DNA of 34,896 bases from DASSUW01 sp036520135 (GCA_036520135.1 DATDKF010000264.1:1-34896); one strand, 5' to 3'. Counted from the first letter of the stretch, positions 7,394-15,924 are shown. A program made the numbers and translations. Notes: generated by a model not told the origin, from the letters alone.

Positions 7394-8461
7394 CTAGTCG
7401 ACGACGACGAGTTCCTTCGTGGTGCCGGAGAGCACCGTGTGACCGTCCGGAGCAATGACGACGAGGTCCTCGATCCGCACCCCGCCGCGGCCCGGGAGGT
7501 AGACGCCGGGCTCGACGGTGACGACGTTCCCGGCCACCAGCGGCGCCTCGGCCGTGCGGGCCAGGCGCGGGGCCTCGTGGACCTGGAGGCCGACCCCGTG
7601 GCCGACGCCGTGGCCGAAGTGCTCGCCGTGGCCGGCCGCCTCGATGATGTCGCGCGCCACCGCGTCGACCGCGCGGCCCTCGGGGCCCGGCCGGACCGCG
7701 GCCAGTGCCGTCTCCTGGGCGCGCAGGACGAGCGCGTACGCCTCCGCGAGGGCGTCCGGCAGCTCGCCGGTCGCCCACGTGCGTGTGCAGTCCGAGCAGT
7801 AGCCGTCCAGCCGGGCGCCGATGTCGAGCGTCACCAGCGTCCCGCGCGGGATCGGCACATCGGTCGGGACCGCGTGCGGGAGCGCGCCGCGCTCGGCGGA
7901 CGCGACGATCGACGGGAAGCTCGGCTCCTCCGCCCCCAGCCGGCGCATCTCGTTCTCGATCGCCAGCGCCACCTCGCGCTCGGTGCGCCCCACCAGGCCC
8001 TGCCCGCGCACCAGCGCGTAGGCCTCGTCCGCGAGCGCCGCCGCCGCGCGGATCTGCTCGATCTCGCCCGCGTCCTTGACCGCCCGCTGCTCCTCCACGA
8101 TCCCGCCGGCCGCCACGAGCTCGACCCGGTCCGGCAGCACCTCGCGCAGCCGCCGGTGGCGCCGCACGGTGACGTGCTCGTCCTCGAAGCCCAGCCGCAG
8201 CCCGCCCTCCGGCCACCCGTCGGCCAGCGCGTTGAGGAACTCCTGCGGCGCCTGCTCGCGGTCGAACCCGTCGACCTGTTCGGCGGCCTGCTCGACGTAG
8301 CGGAAGTCGGTGATGAAGCGCCGCAGGTCGCGGCCGACCACGGCCACGGCGTTGGATCCCGTGAAGCCCGTGAGGTAGCGGACGTTCACGAGGTCGGTGA
8401 CCAGCAGCGCGTCGAGCTCGCGCTCGGCCAGCGCCTCCGCAACCCCGTCGGCGCGGCTCAG
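7394..8461 (-). CDS. pepP: Xaa-Pro aminopeptidase (M24 family)
   Basis: Metallopeptidase that removes N-terminal residues before proline. The creatinase-type N-domain (LLVTDLVNVRYLTGFTGSNA) is followed by the pita-bread domain with metal ligands in TLDIGARLDGYCSDCTRTW (two Asp), FGHGVGHGVGL (His), VEPGVYLPGRGGVRIEDLV (two Glu). The first ATG/GTG (GTG at 8389) would cut into the first beta strand of the N-domain; the frame continues upstream as SRADGVAEALAERELDALL, a normal PepP N-terminus, to a CTG at 8461 that overlaps the aroQ TGA (CTGA). I therefore propose a CTG start, giving 355 residues. Fourth gene of the aroC-aroKB-aroQ-pepP operon. Confidence 0.9.
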   Translation of the reverse strand: MSRADGVAEALAERELDALLVTDLVNVRYLTGFTGSNAVAVVGRDLRRFITDFRYVEQAAEQVDGFDREQAPQEFLNALADGWPEGGLRLGFEDEHVTVRRHRRLREVLPDRVELVAAGGIVEEQRAVKDAGEIEQIRAAAALADEAYALVRGQGLVGRTEREVALAIENEMRRLGAEEPSFPSIVASAERGALPHAVPTDVPIPRGTLVTLDIGARLDGYCSDCTRTWATGELPDALAEAYALVLRAQETALAAVRPGPEGRAVDAVARDIIEAAGHGEHFGHGVGHGVGLQVHEAPRLARTAEAPLVAGNVVTVEPGVYLPGRGGVRIEDLVVIAPDGHTVLSGTTKELVVVD

Positions 8462-8892
8462 AACGCCTCCTTCAGCGCGGCGAGCGCCTCGCGGTAGCCG
8501 TCGACGCCCTTGCCCGACACCTTCGCCAGGCAGACGCCGTCGAACACCGACACGCGCCGGAACGCCTCGCGGTGCTCGACATCGGAGAGGTGGACCTCGA
8601 CCGCCGGCATCCCGGAGACCTCGACCGCGTCGCGCAGCGACCAGGCGTAGTGCGTCCAGGCGCCCGGGTTGAGCAGCAGCCCGTCGGCGTAGTCGCTCGC
8701 CTTGTGGATCTCCTCGACGTACTCGCCCTCGTGGTTGCTCTGGAAGAAGCGGGCGTCGAGCTCGAGCTCGCGGGCGAACCTGTCGATCCGCCGCTCGAGC
8801 TGGCTGAACGTGAGCCCGCCGTAGTGCTCGGCGGGCCGGCGGTCGAGCGCGTCGAGGTTGACGCCGTGCAGGACGGCCACGCGGTTCCTCAT
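8458..8892 (-). CDS. aroQ: 3-dehydroquinate dehydratase, type II
   Basis: Converts 3-dehydroquinate to 3-dehydroshikimate (third shikimate step). The 144-residue product has the type II landmarks: NLDALDRRPAEHYGG with the catalytic Tyr and the Arg before it, FFQSNHEGEYVEEIH, LLNPGAWTHYAWSLRDAV and VEVHLSDVEHREAFRR. The C-terminus (GVCLAKVSGKGVDGYREAL) is less typical than the usual GLG version but keeps the fold pattern. ATG at 8892 overlaps the aroKB TGA (ATGA), and its own TGA overlaps the proposed CTG of pepP. Confidence 0.94.
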   Translation of the reverse strand: MRNRVAVLHGVNLDALDRRPAEHYGGLTFSQLERRIDRFARELELDARFFQSNHEGEYVEEIHKASDYADGLLLNPGAWTHYAWSLRDAVEVSGMPAVEVHLSDVEHREAFRRVSVFDGVCLAKVSGKGVDGYREALAALKEAF

Positions 8893-10418
8893 CGGGAGCG
8901 CAACTCTGCCACGGCCGCGCGCAGCTCGCCTTCCGCCACCGGCCTCCCCGCGCGGACGTCGCCGGGCGCCTCCACGAGCACGAAGCCGACGCGCCCGCCG
9001 CGCCGCTTCTTGTCGCGCTGCACGGCGGCCAGCACCGCCTCCGCGTCGACCGCGTCGTCGAGCACGACCGGCAGCCCGCGCGCGCTCAGCAGCGCCGCCA
9101 GCTCGGCCCGCAGCTCCGGCTGCTCGGACAGCGTCAGCGCCGCCAGCATGCCGAGCCCGACCGCCTCGCCGTGGCGGTAGCGGCGGTAGCCGGTCGCGGT
9201 CTCGATCGCATGTCCAACCGTGTGGCCGAGGTTGAGGGTCTGGCGGCGGCCCCTGTCGCGCTCGTCGCTCGCCACCACCGCGAGCTTCGTGCGCGCGCAC
9301 GCCAGCACGAGGTCGCGGTCAAGCTGCGCGCCGCCGCGCACGCGCTCCCACAGCGGCCCGCCGGCGATCAGCGCGGTCTTGATCACCTCGGCCCAGCCGG
9401 ACGCGAGCTCCTCCTGCGGCAGCGTCGCCATCGCCGACGGGTCGACGACCACCGCGCTCGGCTGATGGTAGGCGCCGGCGTAGTTCTTGCCCTCGGGCAG
9501 GTCGACGCCGGTCTTGCCGCCGTACGCGGAGTCGACCTGGGCGACCAGCGTCGTCGGCACTTGCACGACCCGCACGCCGCGCTGGTAGACCGCCGCGCAG
9601 AAGCCCGCCACGTCGCCGACCACGCCGCCGCCGAGTGCGACGACATGGTCGTCGTGGGCCATCCCGGCCTGCGCGAGGCCGCGCAGCAGCCGCTCGACGC
9701 CGGCCAGCGTCTTGTGCTGCTCGCCCGGCGGGAGCCGCAGCTCGGCCGCGACGTCGGGCAGGCGGGCCGTGTACAGCGGCCCCACCGCGTCGTCGGTGAT
9801 CACGAAGCGCCGGCCCGGCACGGGCCAGAAGCCGCTGCCGATCAGCCCCTCCCCCACGTGCACGGGATAGCTGCCGGACGCCGCCACCGCCCACAGCAGC
9901 TTGGTGCCGGCGGGGGCGCGCGCGAGCGTGCGCAGCGACGGCACGGCGCGCCGGACCGCTTCGCGCGACGAGTCGATCAGCACCGCGTCGGCGAGCGATT
10001 CGTACAGCGGGGCGCGCCGATCGTGCAGCGCCGTGAACGCGTCGCGGTCCTGGGCCAGCGGCCGGCGCTTGTTGGCGCAGCGCCGCCACGCGGTGTCGAC
10101 GTCGACGTCGAGCAGCACGACCGTGTGCCGCCGCAGCAGCTCCTGCACCCGCGGCGAGAGCACCGCGCCGCCGCCGAGCGAGAGCACGGGCGCGGGCGGG
10201 CGCTCGAGCAGCGCGCTCACGACGTCTTCCTCGACCCGCCGGAAGTCCGCCTCGCCGTGCGTCGTGAAGTGGTCGGCGATCGGGCCGCCGAGGCGGCGCT
10301 CGATCTCGTGGTCGGCGTCGATCGCCCGCGCGTCGAGCACGCCGGCGGCGGCGCGTGCCGCCGACGTCTTGCCGGCGCCCATAAAGCCGATGAAGACGAG
10401 CGCTACCGGCGCCTCCAT
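8889..10418 (-). CDS. aroKB: Fused shikimate kinase / 3-dehydroquinate synthase
   Basis: A single 509-residue polypeptide for two shikimate-pathway steps. Residues 1-~170 are shikimate kinase: P-loop GFMGAGKT (11-18), DADHEIERRLG, LSLGGGAVLS, and the lid RRPL. Residues ~175-509 are 3-dehydroquinate synthase: LPPGEQHKT, ALGGGVVGDVAGF, PTTLVAQVDSAYGGKTG, AEVIKTALI, NLGHTVGHAIE and RHGEAVGLGM, which include the NAD site and the Zn ligands. The fusion is in-frame with no stop. A similar AroKB fusion is known from Thermotoga and others. Start ATG at 10418 overlaps the aroC end by 16 nt. All expected catalytic motifs are intact. Confidence 0.96.
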   Translation of the reverse strand: MEAPVALVFIGFMGAGKTSAARAAAGVLDARAIDADHEIERRLGGPIADHFTTHGEADFRRVEEDVVSALLERPPAPVLSLGGGAVLSPRVQELLRRHTVVLLDVDVDTAWRRCANKRRPLAQDRDAFTALHDRRAPLYESLADAVLIDSSREAVRRAVPSLRTLARAPAGTKLLWAVAASGSYPVHVGEGLIGSGFWPVPGRRFVITDDAVGPLYTARLPDVAAELRLPPGEQHKTLAGVERLLRGLAQAGMAHDDHVVALGGGVVGDVAGFCAAVYQRGVRVVQVPTTLVAQVDSAYGGKTGVDLPEGKNYAGAYHQPSAVVVDPSAMATLPQEELASGWAEVIKTALIAGGPLWERVRGGAQLDRDLVLACARTKLAVVASDERDRGRRQTLNLGHTVGHAIETATGYRRYRHGEAVGLGMLAALTLSEQPELRAELAALLSARGLPVVLDDAVDAEAVLAAVQRDKKRRGGRVGFVLVEAPGDVRAGRPVAEGELRAAVAELRSR

Positions 10419-11569
10419 CCGATCCGCCGCTCGTAGGCGGCCACGGCGGCGCGCACGTCGTCGATGTGGTCACCGCCGAACTTCGCGCGGTAGGCGTCGG
10501 CCATGACGATCGCCAGCATCGCCTCCCCCACCACGCCGGCGGCCGGAACCGTGCAGGAGTCGGTGCGCTCGCGCAGCGCGCCGGCCGGCTCGCGCGTGGC
10601 GATGTCGACCGACCGCAGCGGCTTGGTGAGCGTCGGCAGCGGCTTCATCGCGCAGCGCACGACCAGCGGCTCGCCGGTCGTCATCCCGCCCTCGATGCCG
10701 CCCGAGCGGTTGGTCTCGCGGTAGTAGCCGCGCTCGTCGGAGTAGAAGATCTCGTCGTGGGCGGCCGAGCCGGGCCGCCCCGCGAGGTCGAACCCGTCGC
10801 CGATCCCGCAGCCCTTGACGGCCTGGATCGAGAGCATCGCCATGCCGATGCGGCCGTCGAGCCGCTCCTCCCAGCTCACGTGCGACCCGAGGCCGGGGAC
10901 GAGCCCGAACGCGAGCACCTCGAAGACGCCGCCGAGCGACTCGTTGCGCTTGCGCAGCACGTTGATCTCCTCGACCATCGCCTTCGAGGCGTCGGGATCG
11001 AGGCAGCGCACCGGCGACACGTCGACGTCGGCGAAATCGCGCGGCGCAAGCCCGTTGGTCTCCGGCGCGCGCACCGACCCGATCTGCGTGACGTGCGAGA
11101 ACACCTGCACGCCGAGCGCGGCGAGGAAGCCCTTGGCCAGCGCGCCGCCGGCGACCCGCGCCGCGGTCTCGCGCGCGCTGGCGCGCTCGAGCACGTTGCG
11201 CACATCGGTGAAGCCGAACTTCTGCACGCCGGCGAGATCGGCGTGGCCCGGGCGCGGCAGGTGCACCTCGGGGACGTCGGCCTCGACCGGCCACGGGTTC
11301 ATCCGCTCCTCCCAGTTGGCGTAGTCGCGGTTGGCGACGCGCACGGCGATCGGGCCGCCGAGCGTGCGGCCGTGGCGGACGCCGGAGGTGACCTCGGCGC
11401 TGTCGCGCTCGATCTTCATGCGCCCGCCGCGGCCGTGGCCGAGCTGGCGGCGGGCCATGTCGCGGTCGATCGCGGCCAGGTCGAGCTCGAGCCCGGCGGG
11501 CAGGCCCTCGACGATGCAGGTGAGCCCCGGGCCGTGGGACTCGCCGGCGGTGACGACGCGCAGTGGCAC
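10403..11569 (-). CDS. aroC: Chorismate synthase
   Basis: Makes chorismate from EPSP using reduced FMN. The 388-residue product carries the signatures GESHGPGLTCIVEGLPAG, RRQLGHGRGGRMKIE, RPGHADLAGVQKFG, RASARETAARVAGGALAK and the GGIEGGMTTGEPL / MKPLPTLTKPL blocks. The start is GTG at 11569; TAGGAT (11577-11582) ends 7 nt before it, so transcription probably starts at or next to the start codon. First gene of the aro operon, separated from the pilus genes by a strong hairpin. Confidence 0.97.
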   Translation of the reverse strand: MPLRVVTAGESHGPGLTCIVEGLPAGLELDLAAIDRDMARRQLGHGRGGRMKIERDSAEVTSGVRHGRTLGGPIAVRVANRDYANWEERMNPWPVEADVPEVHLPRPGHADLAGVQKFGFTDVRNVLERASARETAARVAGGALAKGFLAALGVQVFSHVTQIGSVRAPETNGLAPRDFADVDVSPVRCLDPDASKAMVEEINVLRKRNESLGGVFEVLAFGLVPGLGSHVSWEERLDGRIGMAMLSIQAVKGCGIGDGFDLAGRPGSAAHDEIFYSDERGYYRETNRSGGIEGGMTTGEPLVVRCAMKPLPTLTKPLRSVDIATREPAGALRERTDSCTVPAAGVVGEAMLAIVMADAYRAKFGGDHIDDVRAAVAAYERRIGWRRR

Positions 11570-11576
11570 GCCGGGA

Positions 11577-11615
11577 ATCCTACGAGCCGCGGCTCCAGTG
11601 CCCGGAGCCGCGGCT
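11577..11615 (-). terminator. Hairpin between pilus operon and aroC, with aroC -10
   Basis: A perfect 12-bp stem (11585-11596 with 11604-11615, loop AGTGCCC) lies 10 nt beyond the stop of the PilP-like gene. It is followed on the minus strand by TAGGAT (11577-11582), which is both the only slightly T-containing stretch and a good -10 for aroC. It may terminate the pilus operon, or insulate it from the aro operon. Confidence 0.6.
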
Positions 11616-11625
11616 GCGCAGGGGA

Positions 11626-12375
11626 CTACTTGATGTCGAGCAGGTCGAGCTCGTACTGCGCGGTGACCGCGCCCGTCTCGGGATCGACGTAGTCGAAGAA
11701 CTCCGTCTCACCCTTCGCGAGCTCGATCGTCTCGCACGACGCCGGGTGCGGCTTGCACGTGCCGTCGCCCGTCGGGTCGAGGCTCTCGTCGACCAGGAAC
11801 ACCGCGGTCTTCCCATGGTTCGTCAGCCGCATGTAGACGAGGAGCGGGTCCTTGTCGTCTGGCAGCGGCCCCAGCTTCTTGACGTTCTTGCGCTCCAGAG
11901 AGTCGGCCGTCGCGTCGCCGAAGCGGACGATGATCGACCCCTTCGGATACGTCTTGTGCTTCGGAGCGGGCGTGACGGGAACCGGGATGGTCGGCGCCGG
12001 GAGCGCCGGGACGGCCGGTGAGCCGCCGGTGTTCGCCGAGGTGTCCGGCTTCTGCTGAGCCGTCTGGACCGTTGTCGTCTTCTTCTTCTTCGGCTTGGGC
12101 AGCGGGGCGGGCTCGAACGGGTCCTTGCGGACCCCGAGCACGCGGCGACGGCGCGAGCGGTCCTCGGGCGTCGCCTTCGCCACGACCGGCTCCGCGATCG
12201 CGTCGTCGGCGCCGGCGTTCGAGCTGACCGCCGGGGCGGGCGCGGTCGGGACGACCGGGGCCGGATCCTTGGCGAGCAGGACCGGAACCGCCGCCAGCGC
12301 GCCGAGCAGGAGCAGGGCTACCGGCCACAGCCGCCGGCGCACGAGCTGATGCCAGGTGGTGGTCAGGACGTTCAT
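11626..12375 (-). CDS. PilP-like membrane-anchored type IV pilus protein
   Basis: 249 residues with one N-terminal transmembrane segment (about 16-34), a Pro/Ala/Thr-rich linker, the motif VLGVRKDPFEPAP (about 80-92), a Lys-rich stretch (KPKKKK), a second Pro-rich linker, and a C-terminal beta-rich domain (about 140-249). The (R)KDPF motif after a TM anchor resembles PilP, the lipoprotein that links PilN/PilO to the secretin in Gram-negatives; here there is no lipobox and no secretin, so the partner must differ. Position after pilM-pilD-pilN-pilO supports a role in the inner-membrane alignment complex. ATG at 12375 overlaps the pilO TGA. Annotation by context and short motif; moderate confidence. 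Confidence 0.6.
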   Translation of the reverse strand: MNVLTTTWHQLVRRRLWPVALLLLGALAAVPVLLAKDPAPVVPTAPAPAVSSNAGADDAIAEPVVAKATPEDRSRRRRVLGVRKDPFEPAPLPKPKKKKTTTVQTAQQKPDTSANTGGSPAVPALPAPTIPVPVTPAPKHKTYPKGSIIVRFGDATADSLERKNVKKLGPLPDDKDPLLVYMRLTNHGKTAVFLVDESLDPTGDGTCKPHPASCETIELAKGETEFFDYVDPETGAVTAQYELDLLDIK

Positions 12376-13154
12376 TGCGTGGCTCCGACATTCGCGGTGG
12401 TCGACGGCGTCGTGCCGGACGTCGAGGAGGGAGTCGAGGCGTTGGTGCCCGCGGCTGGAGCCGCGGCGCCGGGAACCCCTTCCACCGGCGGCACGATGTA
12501 CGTGGCGGCCCCGATCTGGGCCTCCATATGGGGGAAGCCCGTGGCGGCCGGCGCGATCGAGACGCTCTCCAGGCGCAGGAGACGGCCCGTCGCGTCGATC
12601 TGGTCGTTGTTGAGGGTCACGAAGTGCTCGAGCTTCGCGAAGAACGCCGAGAGGTTGAGGTACGACCCGGCGAAGCTGAAGCTGAACGGCATGGCCGACA
12701 GCGCTCCGCCGGCGAACGGCACGGTGCCCGGTGCGGCGGCGAGCTCGCCCGTCGGCGCCTTCGCGCCGCCGGCGGCGTCACCGGTGCCGGCCGCCGGGGT
12801 CGCGGCCGCCGTCGCGCCCGCGAGCCCGGTGCCGAGCTCGATCTTCTCGAAGTCCACGCCGCTCTTGCCGGCAGTGGCCTGAAGCTGGACGAGCAGCGAC
12901 CGCACGTCGTCATCCGCGGGCACGGCCTTCCCGAGCCGGGCGAGGAGCGCGTAGTTGGTCTTGTAGGTCTTGCGCGCCGCCTCGTACGTGGCCAGCGTGC
13001 CGCGGGCCTGGGCGAGCTCGCCCTGCTTGGCCGCGACGTCCGCGTCCAGTTTCGAGATCTGCTCGCGCTTGGGGGCGAGCGCGAGGAAGTAGAACGCGCA
13101 GCCGGCGGCCACGGTCGCAGCGACGGCCAGCAGGATCTTGTTCGTACGGGTCAT
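12372..13154 (-). CDS. pilO: Type IV pilus alignment protein PilO
   Basis: 260 residues: one TM helix (about 8-26), a coiled coil (QISKLDADVAAKQGELAQARGTL, shown in part, about 33-60), then a ferredoxin-like periplasmic-type domain with the PilO pattern LLVQLQATAGKSGVDF and a core strand block FSFAGSYLNLSAFFAKLE. A low-complexity Ala/Thr/Pro insert and tail are typical of actinobacterial versions. PilO pairs with PilN on the outer face of the membrane. ATG at 13154 overlaps the pilN stop (ATGA), and its stop overlaps the next start in the same way. Confidence 0.85.
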   Translation of the reverse strand: MTRTNKILLAVAATVAAGCAFYFLALAPKREQISKLDADVAAKQGELAQARGTLATYEAARKTYKTNYALLARLGKAVPADDDVRSLLVQLQATAGKSGVDFEKIELGTGLAGATAAATPAAGTGDAAGGAKAPTGELAAAPGTVPFAGGALSAMPFSFSFAGSYLNLSAFFAKLEHFVTLNNDQIDATGRLLRLESVSIAPAATGFPHMEAQIGAATYIVPPVEGVPGAAAPAAGTNASTPSSTSGTTPSTTANVGATQ

Positions 13155-14026
13155 CGGGCACCCCCTCCCTGCGGGGTGGGCGTCGGCGTGGTGGTCGCGC
13201 CCGCGGCGGGATCGGCGGGCGGCGTGGTGACGCCCCCGCTGGGCTGAGCGGTGCCGGACTGACCGGTCCCGCCGGCGGCCGTCTCTGAGGAGCCGGACTG
13301 GCCCGCGACGGTGATGTCCTGCACCGTGGCCGGGACCTTGGACCGCTCGAAGAACATGACCAGCTCGAACTGGGGCGGCCGGCCCGTGCCGCAGCCCGTC
13401 GTCGCCGCGCCGGGCACGGGGGTCGTAGGCGCGGTGGCGGCAGCCGTGACGGCCGGCTTGGTCGACTTGCTCAGCGCCACTCGCGTGACGCCGTCGACGG
13501 CGCGCAGCCGCGACAGCAGCGTGGCGACCTGCTTCTGGCCCTTCGTGCAGCCCTTGAGCTCGATCGCCGGCGCGGAGATCGCCGTGCGGACCGGGGAGCC
13601 GCCGGTGCCGGCGCCACCCGCGACCGTGCCGTTCAGCGACGTCAGCGTGACATCGGCCGGGACGGCCCGCGAGATGTCGCGCAGTGCCTGTTCCCAGTCG
13701 AAACGGGAGGACGCGAGGTCCTTGACGGTCTGGATGCGCGTCTCGGCCATCTGCTGGAAGTCGGCGTACGGCTTCAGCTGGCTGACGCGCTTGGTGGTGG
13801 TCGCCGCCTCGGCGGTGACCGCCTCGAGCTGCGCCTGACGGTCGTTGACCGTGTTGGTGGTGAGCACGTACGCGGCGAGTGCGACGACGCAGGCGGCGAG
13901 CACGCCCAGCACCACGAAGGCGCCGATGCCGCCCGGCTCGTCGGCGACGGCCGTGCGCTTCGCCTTCGGGGAGGCGCCCTTCGGCGTCCCGCGGAGGTCG
14001 GGGGGGAGCAGGTTGATGGCCTTCAT
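13151..14026 (-). CDS. pilN: Type IV pilus alignment protein PilN
   Basis: 291 residues starting MKAINLLPPDLRGTPKG: the INLLP box is the conserved cytoplasmic peptide by which PilN docks in the groove of PilM. One TM helix follows (about 36-57), then a coiled coil and a PilN-type domain (WEQALRDISRAVPADVTLTSL). The C-terminal ~45 residues are Gly/Ser/Thr/Pro-rich. The start at 14026 is fixed by the INLLP motif; the longer frame to 14146 is an artefact. Next to pilM-pilD upstream and overlapping pilO downstream. Confidence 0.92.
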   Translation of the reverse strand: MKAINLLPPDLRGTPKGASPKAKRTAVADEPGGIGAFVVLGVLAACVVALAAYVLTTNTVNDRQAQLEAVTAEAATTTKRVSQLKPYADFQQMAETRIQTVKDLASSRFDWEQALRDISRAVPADVTLTSLNGTVAGGAGTGGSPVRTAISAPAIELKGCTKGQKQVATLLSRLRAVDGVTRVALSKSTKPAVTAAATAPTTPVPGAATTGCGTGRPPQFELVMFFERSKVPATVQDITVAGQSGSSETAAGGTGQSGTAQPSGGVTTPPADPAAGATTTPTPTPQGGGAR

Positions 14027-14049
14027 CTCGCTTGGCTTATCGGCACCCG

Positions 14050-14091
14050 CCCGACGCGCCTTGAGGCGTCGGGGTAGGGTCGAGGCCCTAC
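14050..14091 (-). promoter_or_regulatory. Two hairpins in the pilD-pilN gap
   Basis: Between the pilD stop and pilN start there is an 8-bp stem CCCGACGC / GCGTCGGG (14050-14057 and 14066-14073) and, overlapping the pilD TAG, a 6-bp stem GTAGGG / CCCTAC (14074-14079 and 14086-14091). Neither has a T-run. They may partly uncouple or stabilise the message rather than end it. Confidence 0.4.
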
Positions 14092-14828
14092 GCGAACGTC
14101 GAGAGGTACGCGTCGACCAGCGCGTCGCCGGCGAACAGGGCGACAACGGCGCCGAGCGCCAGGAACGGGCCGAACGGGACCGCGGTCTTGCGGCCCTCGC
14201 GCGCGCCCTTACGGGCGATGACAGCCGCTCCGACGAGCGTGCCGGAGATCAGCGCGATGAACACGGCGGGCCCGACGGCTCGCCCCAGGAAGAGCCCCAG
14301 CACGGCCGCGAGCTTGACGTCGCCCATCCCCATCCCCCTGGGGTAGGCGAGCACCGCGAGCAGGAAGAAGCCTCCTGCGGCGACGCCGGCGACGAGGTGC
14401 TCGACGAGGTCGTCGGGCGCGGTCGCGAGCACGAGCGCGGGCGCCACGATCGCTCCGACGAGCATCAGCTTGTTCGGGATGATGCGGTGGTCGAGATCGA
14501 TCAGCGTGACCGGTACGAGCAGCAGCACGAGCGCGAGGCCGAGCAGCGCGTCCTCGTCGGCGCCCTTGGCGATCACCACCAACGCGCACAGGGCTGCCGT
14601 GCCCGCCTCCACGAGCGGGTACCGCGCGGGGATCCGCTCGCCGCACGAGCGACAGCGACCCCGCAACGCGATCCACGACAACACCGGCACATTGTCATAG
14701 GGCCTGATCGGCGTTTCGCACCCTGGACAACGCGAGCGCGGCCGCGACAGCGACTCGCCCCGCGGCAGCCTGTAGGCCACCACGTTCAGGAACGAGCCGA
14801 ACACGGCCCCCATGACGGCGGCGATCAC
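14088..14828 (-). CDS. pilD: Prepilin peptidase / N-methyltransferase
   Basis: Bifunctional membrane aspartyl protease that cleaves prepilin leaders after Gly and methylates the new N-terminus. 246 residues, about eight TM helices. The N-terminal domain has GSFLNVVAYRLPRGESL and a four-cysteine metal site (CPGC ... CRSC). The two catalytic aspartates lie in TLIDLDHRIIPN and GMGMGDVKL. The start is GTG at 14828 with GGAGG a few bases upstream. It processes PilA and the minor pilins encoded upstream. Confidence 0.96.
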   Translation of the reverse strand: MIAAVMGAVFGSFLNVVAYRLPRGESLSRPRSRCPGCETPIRPYDNVPVLSWIALRGRCRSCGERIPARYPLVEAGTAALCALVVIAKGADEDALLGLALVLLLVPVTLIDLDHRIIPNKLMLVGAIVAPALVLATAPDDLVEHLVAGVAAGGFFLLAVLAYPRGMGMGDVKLAAVLGLFLGRAVGPAVFIALISGTLVGAAVIARKGAREGRKTAVPFGPFLALGAVVALFAGDALVDAYLSTFA

Positions 14829-14839
14829 CGCGACCTCCC

Positions 14840-15886
14840 TCAGCTGACGTCGTCGACGGCGAGGCCCGCGGCGACGGTGAGACGCCCGAGATCGGCGTCC
14901 TCGTCCTGCGCAGACACCACGGCCGACTCGATCGGCAGGCGCAGCTGGCTCGAGAGTGCCTCGACGAAGCCCGGGATTGCGACCGCGGGACCCGTCAGCA
15001 CGCCGGTCTCGACGTGCTCGGCGCTGTCCTGCATCCGGTAGAAGTTCAGCGAGTTGCGCACCGTGTCGGCGAGCTGGTGTACGCCCTCATCGAGCGTCGC
15101 CCGAGCGGCCGCGACGAGATCGGGGTCGCCCTCGACCTCCTCGAGGGGCGTCTGAAGGCCGACGTGCTGCAGCCACTGGCGCGCGTGCTCGACGGTGAGC
15201 CCGCGGCGCTCGGCGAGCGCGTGGACCATCGCGTCGAGACCGCCTGCGGCCGCGCGGGTGAACAGGCAGCCGAGGGCGTTCGCGACCGCGACGTTCGTGA
15301 GCCCGGCCGCGCTGACGTACAGCACGGCGCCGCGAGCCTCGCGGGCCCGCAGGGCGCGGACCATGCCGAACGCCGAGAGATCGATGCCCTCGAGCTTGAG
15401 GCCCGCCGCGTGGGTCGCGGCGACCAGCCGGTCGACGATCTCGCGGCGAACCGCGACGACGACCACGCGGGTGCGCTCTTGGCCGGCCGGCGTCTCGACC
15501 GTGCCGAGCGACTGCCAGTCGATCACGGCCTCGTCCATCGGCATCGGGATGTGATCCGGCGCCTGGACCTTGACGGCCGCGGCGAGCGCCTTGTCGTCCG
15601 CGAGCGGCGGCAGGTCGAGCGTGCGCACGACGATCCGCTGGTTGGCGATCCCGAGCCGGACCCGGTTCGGGAGCCCGTGCTCGTCGAACAGCGCCTTCAG
15701 CGCATCGGCGAGTGCTTGGACGTCGGCGACCTCGCCGTCCCGCAGGATGCCGGGACGAAGCTCTGCGACGGCGCCGCGCTTGAGCGACAGCGACCCGTTG
15801 GCGATGACCTCGGCGGCGGCGATGTGGCCGGGATCGAGGTCGAGGCCGACGATCGCGGCCTGGGAGGAGGAGCGCTTCTTGAACAC
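14840..15886 (-). CDS. pilM: Type IV pilus assembly ATPase-like protein PilM
   Basis: Cytoplasmic actin/FtsA-like protein that binds the PilN N-terminal peptide and links the alignment complex to the motor. 348 residues beginning (M)FKKRSSSQAAIVGLDLD (phosphate-1 region), then IANQRIVVRTLDLPPL, VQAPDHIPMPMDEAVIDW, the family-specific VVAVRREIVDRLVAAT, and phosphate-2-like VLYVSAAGLTNVAVA. The start is GTG at 15886 because PilM proteins begin with MF-x-K immediately before the LVGLDIG-like strand; GATATC (15893-15898) ends 6 nt upstream, suggesting an internal leaderless start. The longer frame reaching 16786 is an antiframe artefact. Confidence 0.92.
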   Translation of the reverse strand: MFKKRSSSQAAIVGLDLDPGHIAAAEVIANGSLSLKRGAVAELRPGILRDGEVADVQALADALKALFDEHGLPNRVRLGIANQRIVVRTLDLPPLADDKALAAAVKVQAPDHIPMPMDEAVIDWQSLGTVETPAGQERTRVVVVAVRREIVDRLVAATHAAGLKLEGIDLSAFGMVRALRAREARGAVLYVSAAGLTNVAVANALGCLFTRAAAGGLDAMVHALAERRGLTVEHARQWLQHVGLQTPLEEVEGDPDLVAAARATLDEGVHQLADTVRNSLNFYRMQDSAEHVETGVLTGPAVAIPGFVEALSSQLRLPIESAVVSAQDEDADLGRLTVAAGLAVDDVS

Positions 15887-15924
15887 GTGGGAGATATCGG
15901 CGCGAGCGCCGGGACCCTTGAGGC

